Shown: positions 44,639-54,810 of the stretch, piece by piece
Layout: each line of letters begins with the position of its first letter
Numbering within the stretch: the first letter of the stretch is position 1
Source: an uncultured Paracoccaceae bacterium
GTDB taxonomy: Bacteria; Pseudomonadota; Alphaproteobacteria; Rhodobacterales; Rhodobacteraceae
Assembly: GCA_947499715.1 (NCBI GenBank)
Contig: CANMPL010000003.1
Coordinates: 124,001 to 188,000 of the forward strand
Direction of reading: 5' to 3'
DNA length: 64,000 nt
Notes under the pieces: generated by a model
Databases searched by the model: none
What the model was told of the DNA's origin: nothing
What the model saw: the letters and a program-made list of their open reading frames with translations, nothing else
Translations under genes and position numbers: made by a program

Positions 44639-46552
44639 ATGGAAGCCTTTCTGTTTCAAGCCACGATCTACCTAGGTGCCGCTGTCATTGCGGTGCCACT
44701 GGCCGCGCGGCTGGGGCTTGGGTCCGTGCTGGGCTATCTGGGCGCGGGCATTGTGATTGGTCCGGTCTTTGGACTGGTGGGCAGCGAGTCGCAGGATATT
44801 CAGCATTTTGCCGAATTTGGCGTCGTGATGATGCTGTTCCTGATCGGTCTTGAACTGGAGCCCCGTGCCCTTTGGGACATGCGCCGCAAGCTTTTGGGGC
44901 TGGGTGGGATGCAGGTTTTGCTGACGACCGGTGCAATCGCGGCGGCAGCACTTTTGCTGGGCTTTTCGCCCCTTGTCTCGCTTGCGATCGGGATGATCTT
45001 TGCGCTGTCATCGACCGCAATCGTATTGCAGACCCTGTCCGAAAAGAAGCTGATGCAGACGGGCGGCGGGCGATCTGCCTTTTCGGTCCTTCTGGCGCAG
45101 GACATCGCGGTGATCCCGATGCTGGCGCTTTTGCCGCTGCTTGCGGTGACTGGCATCGGCATGGTGTTGGCCCCGGACGGGTCCATGATCCGCCTGACGG
45201 AGGACGATCACCACCACGCGATATCATTGGTTGATGGTCTGCCCGGCTGGGGTGTGACCTTGGTGACCATTGGCGCGGTCGCCGCGATCATTCTGACCGG
45301 CATTTACCTGACGCGGCCCGTCTTTCGTTATATCCACCATGCCCGCCTGCCAGAGATGTATACCGCCCTTGCCCTTTTGATGGTGGTCAGCATTGCGGTG
45401 CTGATGGAATTGGTCGGGCTGTCCCCTGCCCTTGGCACCTTTCTGGCCGGTGTCGTGTTGGCCAATAGCGAGTTCCGCCACGAGTTGGAAAGCGATCTGG
45501 CACCGTTCAAGGGGCTGTTGCTGGGGCTGTTTTTCATCACCGTGGGGGCAGGCATCAACTTTGCGTTGCTGTTCGATAAACCTGCGCTGATCCTTGGCTA
45601 CACCGTCGGGATGATGGCGATCAAGGGCGTGATCCTGCTGGGGCTGGCGATGGTATTCAAGCTGCGCGGCAAGGATCGCTGGCTGTTCACGCTGGGACTG
45701 GCGCAGGCGGGTGAATTCGGCTTTGTGCTGGTGTCTTTTTCGTTGGCGCAGGGCGTGCTGACGCCGGGGCAAAGCCAGACGCTGTTGCTGGTGGTGGCGA
45801 TGTCGATGTTGGTCACGCCGCTGTTGTTCATTCTTTACGATGTGTTCAGCCACAGAATGGAAGACCACGGCACCCATGAAGAGGATGACGTGGATGAAAC
45901 CGGGACCGTTATCATCGCCGGCATCGGGCGGTTTGGGCAGATCGTGAACCGGCTGGTGCGGTCATCAGGGTTTTCGACCATCGTGATTGATAACGATCTG
46001 GCCACGGTGCAGATGATGCGCAAATTCGGGGTGCGTGGTTTCTTTGGTGATCCTTCGCGGCCCGATCTGCTGAATGCGGCGGGATTGCCGGATGCCAAGG
46101 TGCTGGTGGTGGCGCTTGATGGCAAGGAACAGGCCAACGCGCTGGTCGCCTATGCCCGCAAGGCGCGGCCTGATTTGCATATTGTGGCCCGCGCCCACGA
46201 CCGCGTGCACGCCTATGAACTGAACGCCGCGGGTGCCGACGATGTGGTGCGCGAGATGTTCGACAGCTCGTTGCGCGCGGGGCGCTATGTGCTCGAGGTT
46301 TTGGGGCTGAGCGAGTTTGAGGCGCATGAGGCCGAGATCACGTTTTACCACAAGGACCGCGAGATGCTGCGCGAGCTGGCCGACCTGTGGAAGCCTGGTG
46401 TCGCGGTGACCGAGAACCCCGCCTATGTGGCCCGCGCCAAGGAGCTGGATGCCGATCTGGAACTGGCGCTGGCCGCCAAGGTGCAAAGCCGGGACGCCGA
46501 TGTGCCATTGGCCTCCGGCCCCGGCGGGCGGCTGCGCAACAGCAAGGGTTAA
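44639..46552 (+). CDS. KefB/KefC-type monovalent cation:proton antiporter (CPA2) with RCK domain
   Basis: 637 residues. About 12 membrane helices (5-390) of the Na+/H+ exchanger fold precede a cytoplasmic TrkA-N/RCK domain (about 420-540, [17 protein letters not shown], then [14 protein letters not shown]). The transport-domain motif [15 protein letters not shown] and the [11 protein letters not shown] segment match the Kef group. Such proteins export K+ under electrophile stress with glutathione gating in E. coli; that control here is an assumption. The C-terminal tail is longer than a bare RCK. It overlaps the cobT stop by 4 nt. Confidence 0.92.
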   Translation: MEAFLFQATIYLGAAVIAVPLAARLGLGSVLGYLGAGIVIGPVFGLVGSESQDIQHFAEFGVVMMLFLIGLELEPRALWDMRRKLLGLGGMQVLLTTGAIAAAALLLGFSPLVSLAIGMIFALSSTAIVLQTLSEKKLMQTGGGRSAFSVLLAQDIAVIPMLALLPLLAVTGIGMVLAPDGSMIRLTEDDHHHAISLVDGLPGWGVTLVTIGAVAAIILTGIYLTRPVFRYIHHARLPEMYTALALLMVVSIAVLMELVGLSPALGTFLAGVVLANSEFRHELESDLAPFKGLLLGLFFITVGAGINFALLFDKPALILGYTVGMMAIKGVILLGLAMVFKLRGKDRWLFTLGLAQAGEFGFVLVSFSLAQGVLTPGQSQTLLLVVAMSMLVTPLLFILYDVFSHRMEDHGTHEEDDVDETGTVIIAGIGRFGQIVNRLVRSSGFSTIVIDNDLATVQMMRKFGVRGFFGDPSRPDLLNAAGLPDAKVLVVALDGKEQANALVAYARKARPDLHIVARAHDRVHAYELNAAGADDVVREMFDSSLRAGRYVLEVLGLSEFEAHEAEITFYHKDREMLRELADLWKPGVAVTENPAYVARAKELDADLELALAAKVQSRDADVPLASGPGGRLRNSKG

Positions 46553-47559
46553 CCGGCCGCCACGCCCGCCTCTGCAAAGGTGGCCATGCCGGAATGGCAG
46601 GCCACTGCCCCTTTGAGCACGCCAATGGCTAGGGCGGCACCCGACCCCTCGCCCAGACGCAGGCCCAGTTGCAACAGCGGGTCTTTGCCCAATGCATCCA
46701 GCAGGCGCTGATGCGCCCCTTCGGCGGACAGGTGGCCCGCCACGCAGTGATCCAGCGCACCGGGATGGGCTTGCGCCAAGGTCGCAGCCGCTGCCGTGCA
46801 GATGAAACCATCAAGGATCACCGGGATCTTGTGGTGACGGGCCGCGGCAATCGCACCGGCCATCGCTGCAAGTTCTCTGCCGCCCAGACAGCGCAGCACC
46901 TCTAGCGGGTCAGTGGTATCGTGCAGCGCCACGGCACGGGCCACCACATCGGTCTTGCGCGCAAGGCCCGCGTCATCCACCCCTGTGCCGCGCCCGGCCC
47001 AGTCGCCCGCCGCACCGCCCAAAAGCGCATGGCCAATGGCCGCGGCAGAGGTCGTGTTGCCAATGCCCATTTCGCCCACCACAAGCAGGTCCGATGCAGG
47101 GTCAACCGCGGTCCATCCAGTGGTGAGGGCCGAGATCACCTCTGTCTCTGTCATGGCGGGGCTTTGGGTGAAATCCGCCGTGGGGTTATCAAGGTCCAGT
47201 GCATGGACGTCCATTTTCGCGCCAAAGGCCTTGGAAAGCTGATTGATCGCAGCGCCGCCGTGCTGGAAGTTGGCGACCATTTGCACCGTGACCTCTGCCG
47301 GAAAGGCCGAGATGCCCTGCGCACAGACGCCGTGGTTGCCGGCAAAGACAATCACCTGGGGTGCCGTGATCTGCGGCTGATCGGTGCCGCGCCAGCCTGC
47401 ATACCAGATCGCAAGATCCTCAAGCCGCCCCAATGCGCCCGGTGGTTTGGTCAGTTGACCATTGCGGGCAGTGGCGCCGGTGATTGCGGCGCTGTCGGGA
47501 TCGGGTGCGGCGGCAAGGGTTTCGCGAAAGGTGGCAAGGGTTGAAAAGGGCGCGGTCAT
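46549..47559 (-). CDS. cobT: Nicotinate-nucleotide--dimethylbenzimidazole phosphoribosyltransferase CobT
   Basis: Makes alpha-ribazole phosphate for the lower ligand of cobalamin. 336 residues from the ATG at 47559, which follows GAGG with 5-nt spacing; ATGs 6 and 10 codons upstream lack this. Family motifs: [49 protein letters not shown] and the C-terminal [12 protein letters not shown] with catalytic Glu. It is divergent from cobS, so the two lower-ligand genes sit head-to-head with a 76-bp shared promoter gap. Confidence 0.97.
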   Translation of the reverse strand: MTAPFSTLATFRETLAAAPDPDSAAITGATARNGQLTKPPGALGRLEDLAIWYAGWRGTDQPQITAPQVIVFAGNHGVCAQGISAFPAEVTVQMVANFQHGGAAINQLSKAFGAKMDVHALDLDNPTADFTQSPAMTETEVISALTTGWTAVDPASDLLVVGEMGIGNTTSAAAIGHALLGGAAGDWAGRGTGVDDAGLARKTDVVARAVALHDTTDPLEVLRCLGGRELAAMAGAIAAARHHKIPVILDGFICTAAAATLAQAHPGALDHCVAGHLSAEGAHQRLLDALGKDPLLQLGLRLGEGSGAALAIGVLKGAVACHSGMATFAEAGVAAG

Positions 47560-47635
47560 CAGGTCCTCGTTGATCATCTGTTGGGACATGTCTAACGATG
47601 CAGGTCAGGATGAAAAGCACGGAACAGGCAGGGCT

Positions 47636-48403
47636 ATGACGAATTCCGACACGTTCTCTCCGAAGCCGCGCGATGTTGCAGCGGCCACGGGTCTTTTGAC
47701 CCGGTTGCCGGTGCGCGTGGACAGCGATTGGGCCGCGGCACGCGGGGCGGATGCGGCCTGGGCCTATCCACTGGTCGGGCTGATTTTGGGGGTGATCGGC
47801 GCGCTAACCGCGGTGATCTGCGGCTGGTTCGGTTTGGCAGAGGGGCTGGCGGCGGGGCTGGTGCTGGTCGCGCTGGCGGTTGTGACGGGCGCGCTGCACG
47901 AGGACGGCCTTGCCGATTGCGCCGACGGGTTCTGGGGCGGATGGGACAAGGCGCGGCGGCTGGATATCATGAAAGACAGCCGCATTGGTGCCTATGGTGT
48001 GCTGGCCCTGATCTTCGCGGTGGGGCTGAAATGGGCGGCATTGGCAGAGGCCTTTGCAGCGGGCTGGCTTTGGGGGTCGGTGCTGGTGCCTGCGGTGATC
48101 AGCCGCGCGGCGATGGTGGTGGTGATGCACGCCCTGCCCCATGCGCGACGCGACGGGCTGAGCCAAAGCGTGGGGCGCGCAAAACGGGAAGTCGCCATCG
48201 GAGCGGTGGCCATTGCGGGTGTTGTGGCGCTGGTTTTTGCAGGCTGGGTCGCAATCTGGGCCGGTGTTGTCGCCGCAGCCGTTACGCTTGCAGTGATGGC
48301 ATTGGCACGGGCCAAGATCGCCGGGCAGACCGGTGATGTGCTGGGTGCGACGCAGCAAGTGGTTGAGATTGCGGTGCTTTTGGTGATCGCGGCGGCGGGG
48401 TGA
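47636..48403 (+). CDS. cobS: Adenosylcobinamide-GDP ribazoletransferase CobS
   Basis: Membrane enzyme joining adenosylcobinamide-GDP and alpha-ribazole (phosphate) in the last cobalamin steps. 255 residues from the ATG at 47636 (MTNSDTFSPKP). LLTRLPVRV near the start, the conserved ALHEDGLADCADGFWGGWDKARRLDIMKDSRIGAYGV, and five to six hydrophobic segments define the family. GGCAGGG lies before the start. It is divergent from cobT. Confidence 0.95.
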   Translation: MTNSDTFSPKPRDVAAATGLLTRLPVRVDSDWAAARGADAAWAYPLVGLILGVIGALTAVICGWFGLAEGLAAGLVLVALAVVTGALHEDGLADCADGFWGGWDKARRLDIMKDSRIGAYGVLALIFAVGLKWAALAEAFAAGWLWGSVLVPAVISRAAMVVVMHALPHARRDGLSQSVGRAKREVAIGAVAIAGVVALVFAGWVAIWAGVVAAAVTLAVMALARAKIAGQTGDVLGATQQVVEIAVLLVIAAAG

Positions 48404-48440
48404 ACCCGGCCCTACCGATGATCACAAAGGCGGTGCCATG

Positions 48441-48485
48441 GACGCGATTGCGCCTGCCGGCGCGGATATTTTTGGCCAAAAGAAG
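48441..48485. repeat. 45-bp interspersed repeat, copy B
   Basis: Matches 38959-39003 at all but two positions. The last bases abut the stop of the FG-GAP protein gene. A third, partial copy lies at 37035-37056. Confidence 0.75.
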
Positions 48486-49228
48486 CTAGGGACAGTTCAG
48501 CGCCGCCGCGAGGGATGCGGGACCAGTGAAATCGCCGATGATGCGGGCGGTAATCTCTGTCTGGGTGAGCTGCGTGGCGACAATTTTTGTCCAATTGGCA
48601 TTGGCGGTGATCAGCCGCGGGCCATCGCCGCAGTCACGCACGCCGCCCTGAATGAAGTCTTGACCGATCTTGTGGTTCGTGACCTCGTTCTGAAACGCAA
48701 TTTCGCGAAAATCGCCATCGGTATAGCGCCAGATCCGCATTGATTTCGCCAGATGCGGCCGGTCGATATAGGCGATTTCGATATTGCCGTCGCCATCAAA
48801 ATCACCCGAGGCAAAGGGCGCAAGCCAGCGGTTGGGGCGACCGATATGCGGGGTCGAGGCGATCTCGACCGGTTTGTCGTCAATAAGGCCAAGGATCACA
48901 AGGGATGCGCCCAGATCAACCCGGCTGAGGATCACGACAACCTCTGGTGCGCCATCGCCGGTGATATCCCACAGGCGTGGTTCGAGATCCTCGAACACGC
49001 GATCTTCGGGCAGGTCAAATTCATAGGTCAGGCTGCGCTTGCCGCTGAACAGGCTATCTGAATCGCCGACCGTTGTGCCCACCTCGATCCGCAATGTGCC
49101 CCATTCGATGGCATCGCCAAGGATACCGTGCGCATAGCGGGTCGTTGGGTTGGCGAATTCGGCCGAAAGGATCCGATCAGCGGCAACCGGTGAAGCCAGC
49201 GCCAAGAGGGCTGCCGCCAAACGCCACA

Positions 49229-49229
<1 letters not shown>
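48486..49229 (-). CDS. Exported FG-GAP/VCBS-repeat-like protein
   Basis: 247 residues with a signal peptide (MWRLAAALLALASPVAA). The repeat DITGDGAPEVVVI, then SGDFDGDGNIEIAYID, matches FG-GAP calcium-binding loops (DxDGDG) of beta-propeller repeat proteins. The rest is beta-rich without further motif. Its start overlaps the ferredoxin stop by 1 nt, so the two are coupled; a functional link is not obvious. Confidence 0.83.
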
Positions 49230-49582
<353 letters not shown>

Positions 49583-49661
49583 CTATTTCTAGGCGAGGAT
49601 GCGCCGCCCTGCCAGCGAGAATTGTTGTGCATGGGATGAGGTTTGCGTTACCGATGCAATC

Positions 49662-50180
49662 ATGATGGTGACCCGTTTGATTTTTCTGGCCGGTTTTGGC
49701 CTGTCCGCCTGTTCCGGCGGGGTGGAACCACCGGTGGATATCGCCGCGGATCAGGCGCCAGTCATCTCGCTTGGGGCGATTGAAACCGATGCCGCGGGGC
49801 GATGTTTTGCCCGGATGGCGGGACCGACGGAAACCCAGATTGTCACCGAATTGGTCGAGGTGCAGCCCGCCATCAAGGATCGCAACGGTGTTGTCACGAC
49901 ACCTGCCATTTTCCGCAATGTCACCGGCCCCAAAACGGTGCGGGTTGGCGAAGGCCAACGGTTTGAAACCGTTTGCCCACAGATCTACACCCCTGAGTTC
50001 GTGGCCACATTGCAGCGCGCATTGATCGTGCGCCGCGCCTACGCGGGGGAGGTGACAGGGCTGATGGATGAGGCCACATCGCTATCCTTGCAGCAGTTTC
50101 AGCGCGGCATGAATATCGACAGCCCGCTTTTGGCGATCACCGTGGCACGCGATATCGGCATTGTGGCGGTGCCGCGTTAG
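49662..50180 (+). CDS. Lipoprotein with peptidoglycan-binding-like C-terminus
   Basis: 172 residues from the ATG at 49662. Lipoprotein signal (MMVTRLIFLAGFGLSAC, lipobox LSAC). The C-terminal 55 residues (TPEFVATLQRALIVRRAYAGEVTGLMDEATSLSLQQFQ) resemble the three-helix PG_binding_1 fold. The middle domain carries two Cys (GRCFAR, ETVCPQ). A role in envelope attachment is inferred. Its stop overlaps the convergent sensor kinase by 4 nt. Confidence 0.8.
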   Translation: MMVTRLIFLAGFGLSACSGGVEPPVDIAADQAPVISLGAIETDAAGRCFARMAGPTETQIVTELVEVQPAIKDRNGVVTTPAIFRNVTGPKTVRVGEGQRFETVCPQIYTPEFVATLQRALIVRRAYAGEVTGLMDEATSLSLQQFQRGMNIDSPLLAITVARDIGIVAVPR

Positions 50181-52228
50181 GCACCCGTGCCAAGCGCCTT
50201 ATGGATCGCTTGCGCCAGATCATTGGGCGGACAGGGCTTTTGCAGCATGGGGGCCACGACCTCTCCCATATCCTCGTCCGAGTAACCGGTATAGCCGGAC
50301 ATGTAGATCAAGGGCATTTGGGGAAATTTGCGGCGGACCAATTGCGCCAGCTGAAAGCCGTCCAGACCATCGGGCAGAACGATGTCGGTCAGGATCAGAT
50401 CAAAGGTTTCGCCGTTTTCAATGCGCGCCATGGCCGCCTTACCGCTGACGGCGGTTTCAACCTGATAGCCAAGCGACACAATCAGATCCCGCAGCAACAT
50501 CGCGAGGCTTTCTTCGTCTTCGACGACCAGGATGCGCTGGTCCTGCCCTTGCAGCGGCTTGTCACGTTCCAAGGGTTCTTCGCGGTCGCCATGGGGCGTG
50601 CCACGCGGCAGCAACATCCGCACCGTGGTGCCCTGCCCCGGTTCTGAGTAGATCCGCAGCTCTCCATTGGCTTGTTCGATAAAGCCGTAGACCATGGACA
50701 GGCCAAGCCCGGTGCCCGCGTTTTGGCTTTTGGTGGTGAAAAAGGGGTCGATGGCGCGGCGCTTGACCTCTTCCGGCATACCGGGGCCATTGTCGGTTAC
50801 TGCGAATTCGACATAGCGGAAGGCCATGTTGTTATCGTGATCCTGCGCCTGCGCGTGTTCGTCATAGAGGCCCTTGGCGATGTAGCTGTTGGGGTGCTCG
50901 CGGCGCAGGGTGACATCTGCGTCAAGTTCGTTGATCCCGCGCACCAGCACGGTGATTTGGCTGCCGGTCCCGGATCGCAGGATCGCATCACGCGCATTCA
51001 GCATCAGGTTCAACAGGGCGTTGGCCAATTGCGCGCTGTCGCAGAAGACCCACATATCGCTTTCCTTGATCTTGTAGTCGACGTTGATCGTCGCCTCGAT
51101 CAGGGGTGTGGACAGGCGGCGGAACTCGTCGATGATGCCGACCACCTCTTTTGAGGTCGACAGACCGGGTTGCTGTTTGGCGAAGGCCAAAAGCCGCTTG
51201 GTCAGCTCAGATCCGCGTTCGACGGACAATTTGGCGGTTTCGATATAGGTGCGGCGGGTTTCGGCATCGGTGGTTTGCGCCAGTTCAAGCGCATATTGGA
51301 CGGTCGCGAGCAGGTTGTTGAAGTCATGCGCGATGCCGCCCGTCAATTGCCCCAACGCGTCCAGACGGCTGGTGCGTTCGACTTGCTGGCGGTGCTTTTC
51401 CTGCTCAGAGACGTCATCAAGGATCAGCACGCAGTAGATCGCGGAATCCGGGGCCGCGACGGGTGCGCTGGACACCCTGACGTAGCGAATTGTATCAACC
51501 CCGCGTTGGGTCATCAGGTAGATGTCGCCATTGATGGAACGCCCGTCCAGTGACGCCAGCACCGGGTTATGTGCATCCGCGACAGGTTGCAGCGTTTCGC
51601 GATCAATGAAACCGATATTGTCGGGCCAGGGAAACGGGGTCTCCTGTGACAGATCACCAAGGTAGGTGCGCCCGGCGGTGTTGACGGCCAGCACTGCGCC
51701 ATCGGCACTGAGCCCAAAGATCGCACTTTTGGCGGTGTCCATGATCTGGGTCAGCAGATCGCTTACGCGCTTTTGCTCTGCCCCCAGTTCTTCGGCCTGG
51801 CGCTGGCTGTCAAAGGCCAGTTTTTCGGCCGTTTTTTGCGAGGTGATATCGGTTGCGACGCCGATATGGCACAGGACAGAGCCGTCGGTATCGCGGCTGA
51901 AGATAGTGTCATATGACAACAGCCAGACCCAATGGCCCTGCTTGTTGCGCATCCGGTATTCGACGGTTTCGACTTGCCCGTCTTGCAAGGTTTGCAGGGC
52001 CGCGAAATGCGCGCCGATCACGGGCAAATCATCAGGATGGCAGAGCGTCGGCATCAACGCCTCGCCCATTTCACGGATCTCGGCCGCCGAAAATCCCAGC
52101 AAATCGCCAATGGAGCGATTTGAATATTCATTTGATTGGGTTTTCTGATTGAAGACGTAAATGATGCCGGGAACGATCCCGAGGACTTTCGTCAAAAGCG
52201 GGGATCCTTCCCAGTCGTTTTGTTCCAC
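50177..52228 (-). CDS. Hybrid PAS-PAS sensor histidine kinase with receiver domain
   Basis: 683-residue cytoplasmic sensor without membrane segments. PAS1 (about 10-135, with PAC block EYRMRNKQGHWVWLL) and PAS2 (about 150-275) come first. The HisKA domain has phospho-acceptor H301 in GGIAHDFNN. The HATPase domain (about 390-535) has NLMLNARDAI, DNGPGMPEE and GTGLGLSMVYG. The C-terminal receiver (about 560-680) has VVEDEES and phospho-acceptor Asp in LILTDIVLPDG. This layout resembles CckA-like or LOV-type hybrid kinases, but the flavin Cys motif (NCRFLQ) is absent. No cognate regulator is adjacent. Confidence 0.93.
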   Translation of the reverse strand: MEQNDWEGSPLLTKVLGIVPGIIYVFNQKTQSNEYSNRSIGDLLGFSAAEIREMGEALMPTLCHPDDLPVIGAHFAALQTLQDGQVETVEYRMRNKQGHWVWLLSYDTIFSRDTDGSVLCHIGVATDITSQKTAEKLAFDSQRQAEELGAEQKRVSDLLTQIMDTAKSAIFGLSADGAVLAVNTAGRTYLGDLSQETPFPWPDNIGFIDRETLQPVADAHNPVLASLDGRSINGDIYLMTQRGVDTIRYVRVSSAPVAAPDSAIYCVLILDDVSEQEKHRQQVERTSRLDALGQLTGGIAHDFNNLLATVQYALELAQTTDAETRRTYIETAKLSVERGSELTKRLLAFAKQQPGLSTSKEVVGIIDEFRRLSTPLIEATINVDYKIKESDMWVFCDSAQLANALLNLMLNARDAILRSGTGSQITVLVRGINELDADVTLRREHPNSYIAKGLYDEHAQAQDHDNNMAFRYVEFAVTDNGPGMPEEVKRRAIDPFFTTKSQNAGTGLGLSMVYGFIEQANGELRIYSEPGQGTTVRMLLPRGTPHGDREEPLERDKPLQGQDQRILVVEDEESLAMLLRDLIVSLGYQVETAVSGKAAMARIENGETFDLILTDIVLPDGLDGFQLAQLVRRKFPQMPLIYMSGYTGYSDEDMGEVVAPMLQKPCPPNDLAQAIHKALGTGA

Positions 52229-52331
52229 CGCGCATACTCCTGATCTTAGGCGTTCCTACACCTAAGGTTGCATGGAAGTCTAGCGAAACGGGCCCGATCT
52301 GGCTGTCATCTGTCGGCAGCAAGACCCGCCC

Positions 52332-52361
52332 AAAGAAAAAGGCGGACCGCGCGGGCCCGCC
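52332..52361 (-). terminator. Rho-independent terminator of the Deg protease gene
   Basis: GGCGGACC (52341-52348) and GGCCCGCC (52354-52361) form an 8-bp stem with one G-T pair. The minus strand continues TTTTTCTTT. Confidence 0.8.
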
Positions 52362-52386
52362 TTTGTCGTCCGTGAGTGTTACGTGG

Positions 52387-53889
52387 TTATTCTGCCGCAG
52401 CTTCGAGCGAGAGCGCCACAAACCGCGGGTCGCCACCGCGCCGCACAAGCAACAGAAGTGACTTGCGGCCAGCTTCGGTCGCTTCCTCGATCCGGGCCGA
52501 GAAATCTTCGACCGAGGCAACGGCCTGCTGACCGGCTTCGGTGATGACGTCGCCTTCGAGCAAGCCTTTGGAGGCCGCTTCGGAGTCGGGGTCGATTGCG
52601 GTGATGACAAGGCCATCGCTTACCGAAAGGCTGAACTGATCGGTCAGCTCTTCCGTGATCTCTGACAGGGTCAGGCCAAGGATGTCAGCCGCTTCGGGTT
52701 CTGCCGGGGCTTCTTCTGACGCAGGAAAGGCCACGGCTTCATCGGTTTCACGGCGGCCAAGGGTTACGATCAGGTCCTCGTTTGCGCCATCACGCAGCAC
52801 CACAACAGGCACCGCTTTGCCAACGGGGCTGTTGCCGACCATGCGCACAAGGTCGCGCGTATCCGGCACATCATTGCCATCAAAAGTCAGAATGACATCG
52901 CCTGCCAGCATACCCGCATCCTCTGCAGGACCGGGGGGGACATCGGTGATCAGCGCGCCACGGGCCATATCAAGCCCTTCGATCGCATCGACCATATCGG
53001 GTGTGACGTCCTGAATGCGCACACCAAGCCAGCCGCGACGGGTTTCGCCAAATTCCTTCAGCTGATCGACAACATTGGTAACGACAGCAGAGGACATCGA
53101 AAAGCCGATCCCGATCGAGCCACCGTTTGGTGACAGGATTGCGGTGTTCACACCGATGACTTCACCGTCCATATTGAAGAGCGGTCCGCCAGAGTTACCC
53201 CGGTTAATCGCGGCATCGGTCTGGATGTAGTCGTCATAGGTGCCCGACAACGCCCGGTTGCGCGCCGAGACGATACCTGCAGAGACAGAGAACCCCTGCC
53301 CCAGTGGGTTACCCATCGCCATTACCCAATCGCCAACGCGCGCGCCGACCGCGTCACTATCGCCAAATTCAACGAATTGCAGCGGGGTGTCATATTCGAC
53401 CTTGAGCAGGGCAATATCGGTATTGGGGTCGGTGCCGACCAATTCAGCTGGCAAAAGCTCTGCTGGTTGGCCGTCGCCGGGGAAGAACTCGATCTCGATC
53501 TCGTCAGCGCCTTCAATGACGTGGTTGTTGGTGACGATAAAGCCGTCCGCCGAGATCACGAACCCGGACCCCAACGCCGAAGACCGGCGCGGCGCGCCAC
53601 GGGGGCCGTTTTCAAGATCGTTGAAGAAATCCTCAAACGGGGAGCCTTCGGGAACGAGGCCCTCTGGCGCGGTCCGACCGGCAACCATGGTTGAGGTGGT
53701 GATGTTGACCACGGCCGGGCTGACCTGTTCTGCCAGATCGGCAAAGGTCGCGGGGCGGTCTTGGGCATAGGCAGGTGCAACCTGGCTAAGTGCAAGGCCG
53801 GTCGCAATCGCGATTCCTGTGACCCACAGGCGCAACCGCCCCGTCGTATCGTCGTGGTTCGATTGAAGTGTCATAACCTGAGATGTCAA
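52387..53889 (-). CDS. degP: Periplasmic serine protease of the DegP/DegQ (HtrA) family
   Basis: Envelope quality-control protease and chaperone, 500 residues from a TTG start at 53889. The start is chosen because AAGGAG lies 6 nt upstream; the next ATG (53874) has no ribosome-binding site. A signal peptide ends APAYAQ. Trypsin-like triad: His in VTNNHVIEG, Asp in NTDIALLKV, Ser in NRGNSGGPLF. Two PDZ domains follow (about 285-375 and 400-495). A terminator stem follows the stop, and a sigma70-like promoter lies at 53954-53981. Confidence 0.95.
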   Translation of the reverse strand: MTSQVMTLQSNHDDTTGRLRLWVTGIAIATGLALSQVAPAYAQDRPATFADLAEQVSPAVVNITTSTMVAGRTAPEGLVPEGSPFEDFFNDLENGPRGAPRRSSALGSGFVISADGFIVTNNHVIEGADEIEIEFFPGDGQPAELLPAELVGTDPNTDIALLKVEYDTPLQFVEFGDSDAVGARVGDWVMAMGNPLGQGFSVSAGIVSARNRALSGTYDDYIQTDAAINRGNSGGPLFNMDGEVIGVNTAILSPNGGSIGIGFSMSSAVVTNVVDQLKEFGETRRGWLGVRIQDVTPDMVDAIEGLDMARGALITDVPPGPAEDAGMLAGDVILTFDGNDVPDTRDLVRMVGNSPVGKAVPVVVLRDGANEDLIVTLGRRETDEAVAFPASEEAPAEPEAADILGLTLSEITEELTDQFSLSVSDGLVITAIDPDSEAASKGLLEGDVITEAGQQAVASVEDFSARIEEATEAGRKSLLLLVRRGGDPRFVALSLEAAAE

Positions 53890-53953
53890 AGCACTCTCCT
53901 TTGAAATGCGCGGACCCAAACGCCGCGCCTGAGTTGTGTGTGTTGCTATCAAC

Positions 53954-53981
53954 TATGTAGGACGCACAGTGTGCAACGCAA
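53954..53981 (-). promoter_or_regulatory. Candidate promoter of the Deg protease gene
   Basis: On the minus strand TTGCGT (53976-53981), a 16-bp spacer and TACATA (53954-53959), about 65 bp before the TTG start. The match is fair; no heat-shock or RpoE-type consensus was seen. Confidence 0.4.
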
Positions 53982-54071
53982 ATGGCAATCGCGTTAAGTC
54001 AAACGCGCGTGAACCAAATTTTCGTCGAAATGTCGCAAATGTGTTTGCAAGCGTTTGCATCTTGCCCTTCG

Positions 54072-54794
54072 ATGCCTGCACAGAACCTTGTTGGACCACT
54101 GATGATCGCAGACCTTTTTTCACCCACATTCCTGGTGACGCTGGCCGGGGTGCTTTATGCCCTTGGATATCTTTTCATTAACCAGATGGTTTTGCGGATC
54201 TTGGTGATGGCGGGCAGTCTGTCATATATCGCCTATTATTATACCGCCGCCGACGAACCGCTGTGGGATGCTATCGCGATTACATTGCTGTTGATGACGG
54301 CAAATGCGATTGGCATGACCAATCTGTTGCTGCGCAACGCAACCTTTACCGTGCCGCGCGGGTTCAGTGACATCTACCCCGATTTCCAGCCGCTTTTGCC
54401 CGGCGATTTTCGCAAATTGATGCGTCTGGCCAAACGGCGTGTCCTGGACGAAGAAACCATTGTCACACGCGAGGGCGCATCGCTGAACCACATCTATTAT
54501 GTCATCAGCGGGATGCCCGTGGTCACCAAGATGGGCACCAGTTTTCCGATGGCAGAACGGATCTTTGTGGGCGAAGTGGCCTATCTGACCGGCAAGGGAT
54601 CAGCCGCGACCACGACCCTGCCCGCAGGGGCAGAAGTATTGGAATGGGATCTGGCGGTCCTGCACCGGGCCGCCGCCCGCAAGCCGCAGATCAAACTGGC
54701 CCTTGATGCGGTGATCAGCCGGGATCTGGCGCGCAAGGTGGCCCTTGCGGTCGCGCCAGCGGCGCAACAGATCCGGCGCGAACAGGCGGGGTAA
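54072..54794 (+). CDS. Popeye-like membrane protein with cyclic-nucleotide-binding fold
   Basis: About 240 residues; the start is uncertain (ATG at 53982, 54072 or 54102, none with a strong ribosome-binding site). Three membrane helices in the first 90 residues (LVTLAGVLYALGYLFI, VLRILVMAGSLSYIAYYY, AIAITLLLMTANAIGM) precede a cNMP-fold domain. That domain (about 130-230) contains ERIFVGEVAYLTGKGSAAT and EVLEWD, which match the Popeye domain pattern. Popeye proteins bind cAMP in animals; bacterial members are uncharacterised. It lies between the Deg protease and PiT genes, transcribed against both. Confidence 0.78.
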   Translation: MPAQNLVGPLMIADLFSPTFLVTLAGVLYALGYLFINQMVLRILVMAGSLSYIAYYYTAADEPLWDAIAITLLLMTANAIGMTNLLLRNATFTVPRGFSDIYPDFQPLLPGDFRKLMRLAKRRVLDEETIVTREGASLNHIYYVISGMPVVTKMGTSFPMAERIFVGEVAYLTGKGSAATTTLPAGAEVLEWDLAVLHRAAARKPQIKLALDAVISRDLARKVALAVAPAAQQIRREQAG

Positions 54795-54810
54795 ACCCCC
54801 GCCTGCGTGA

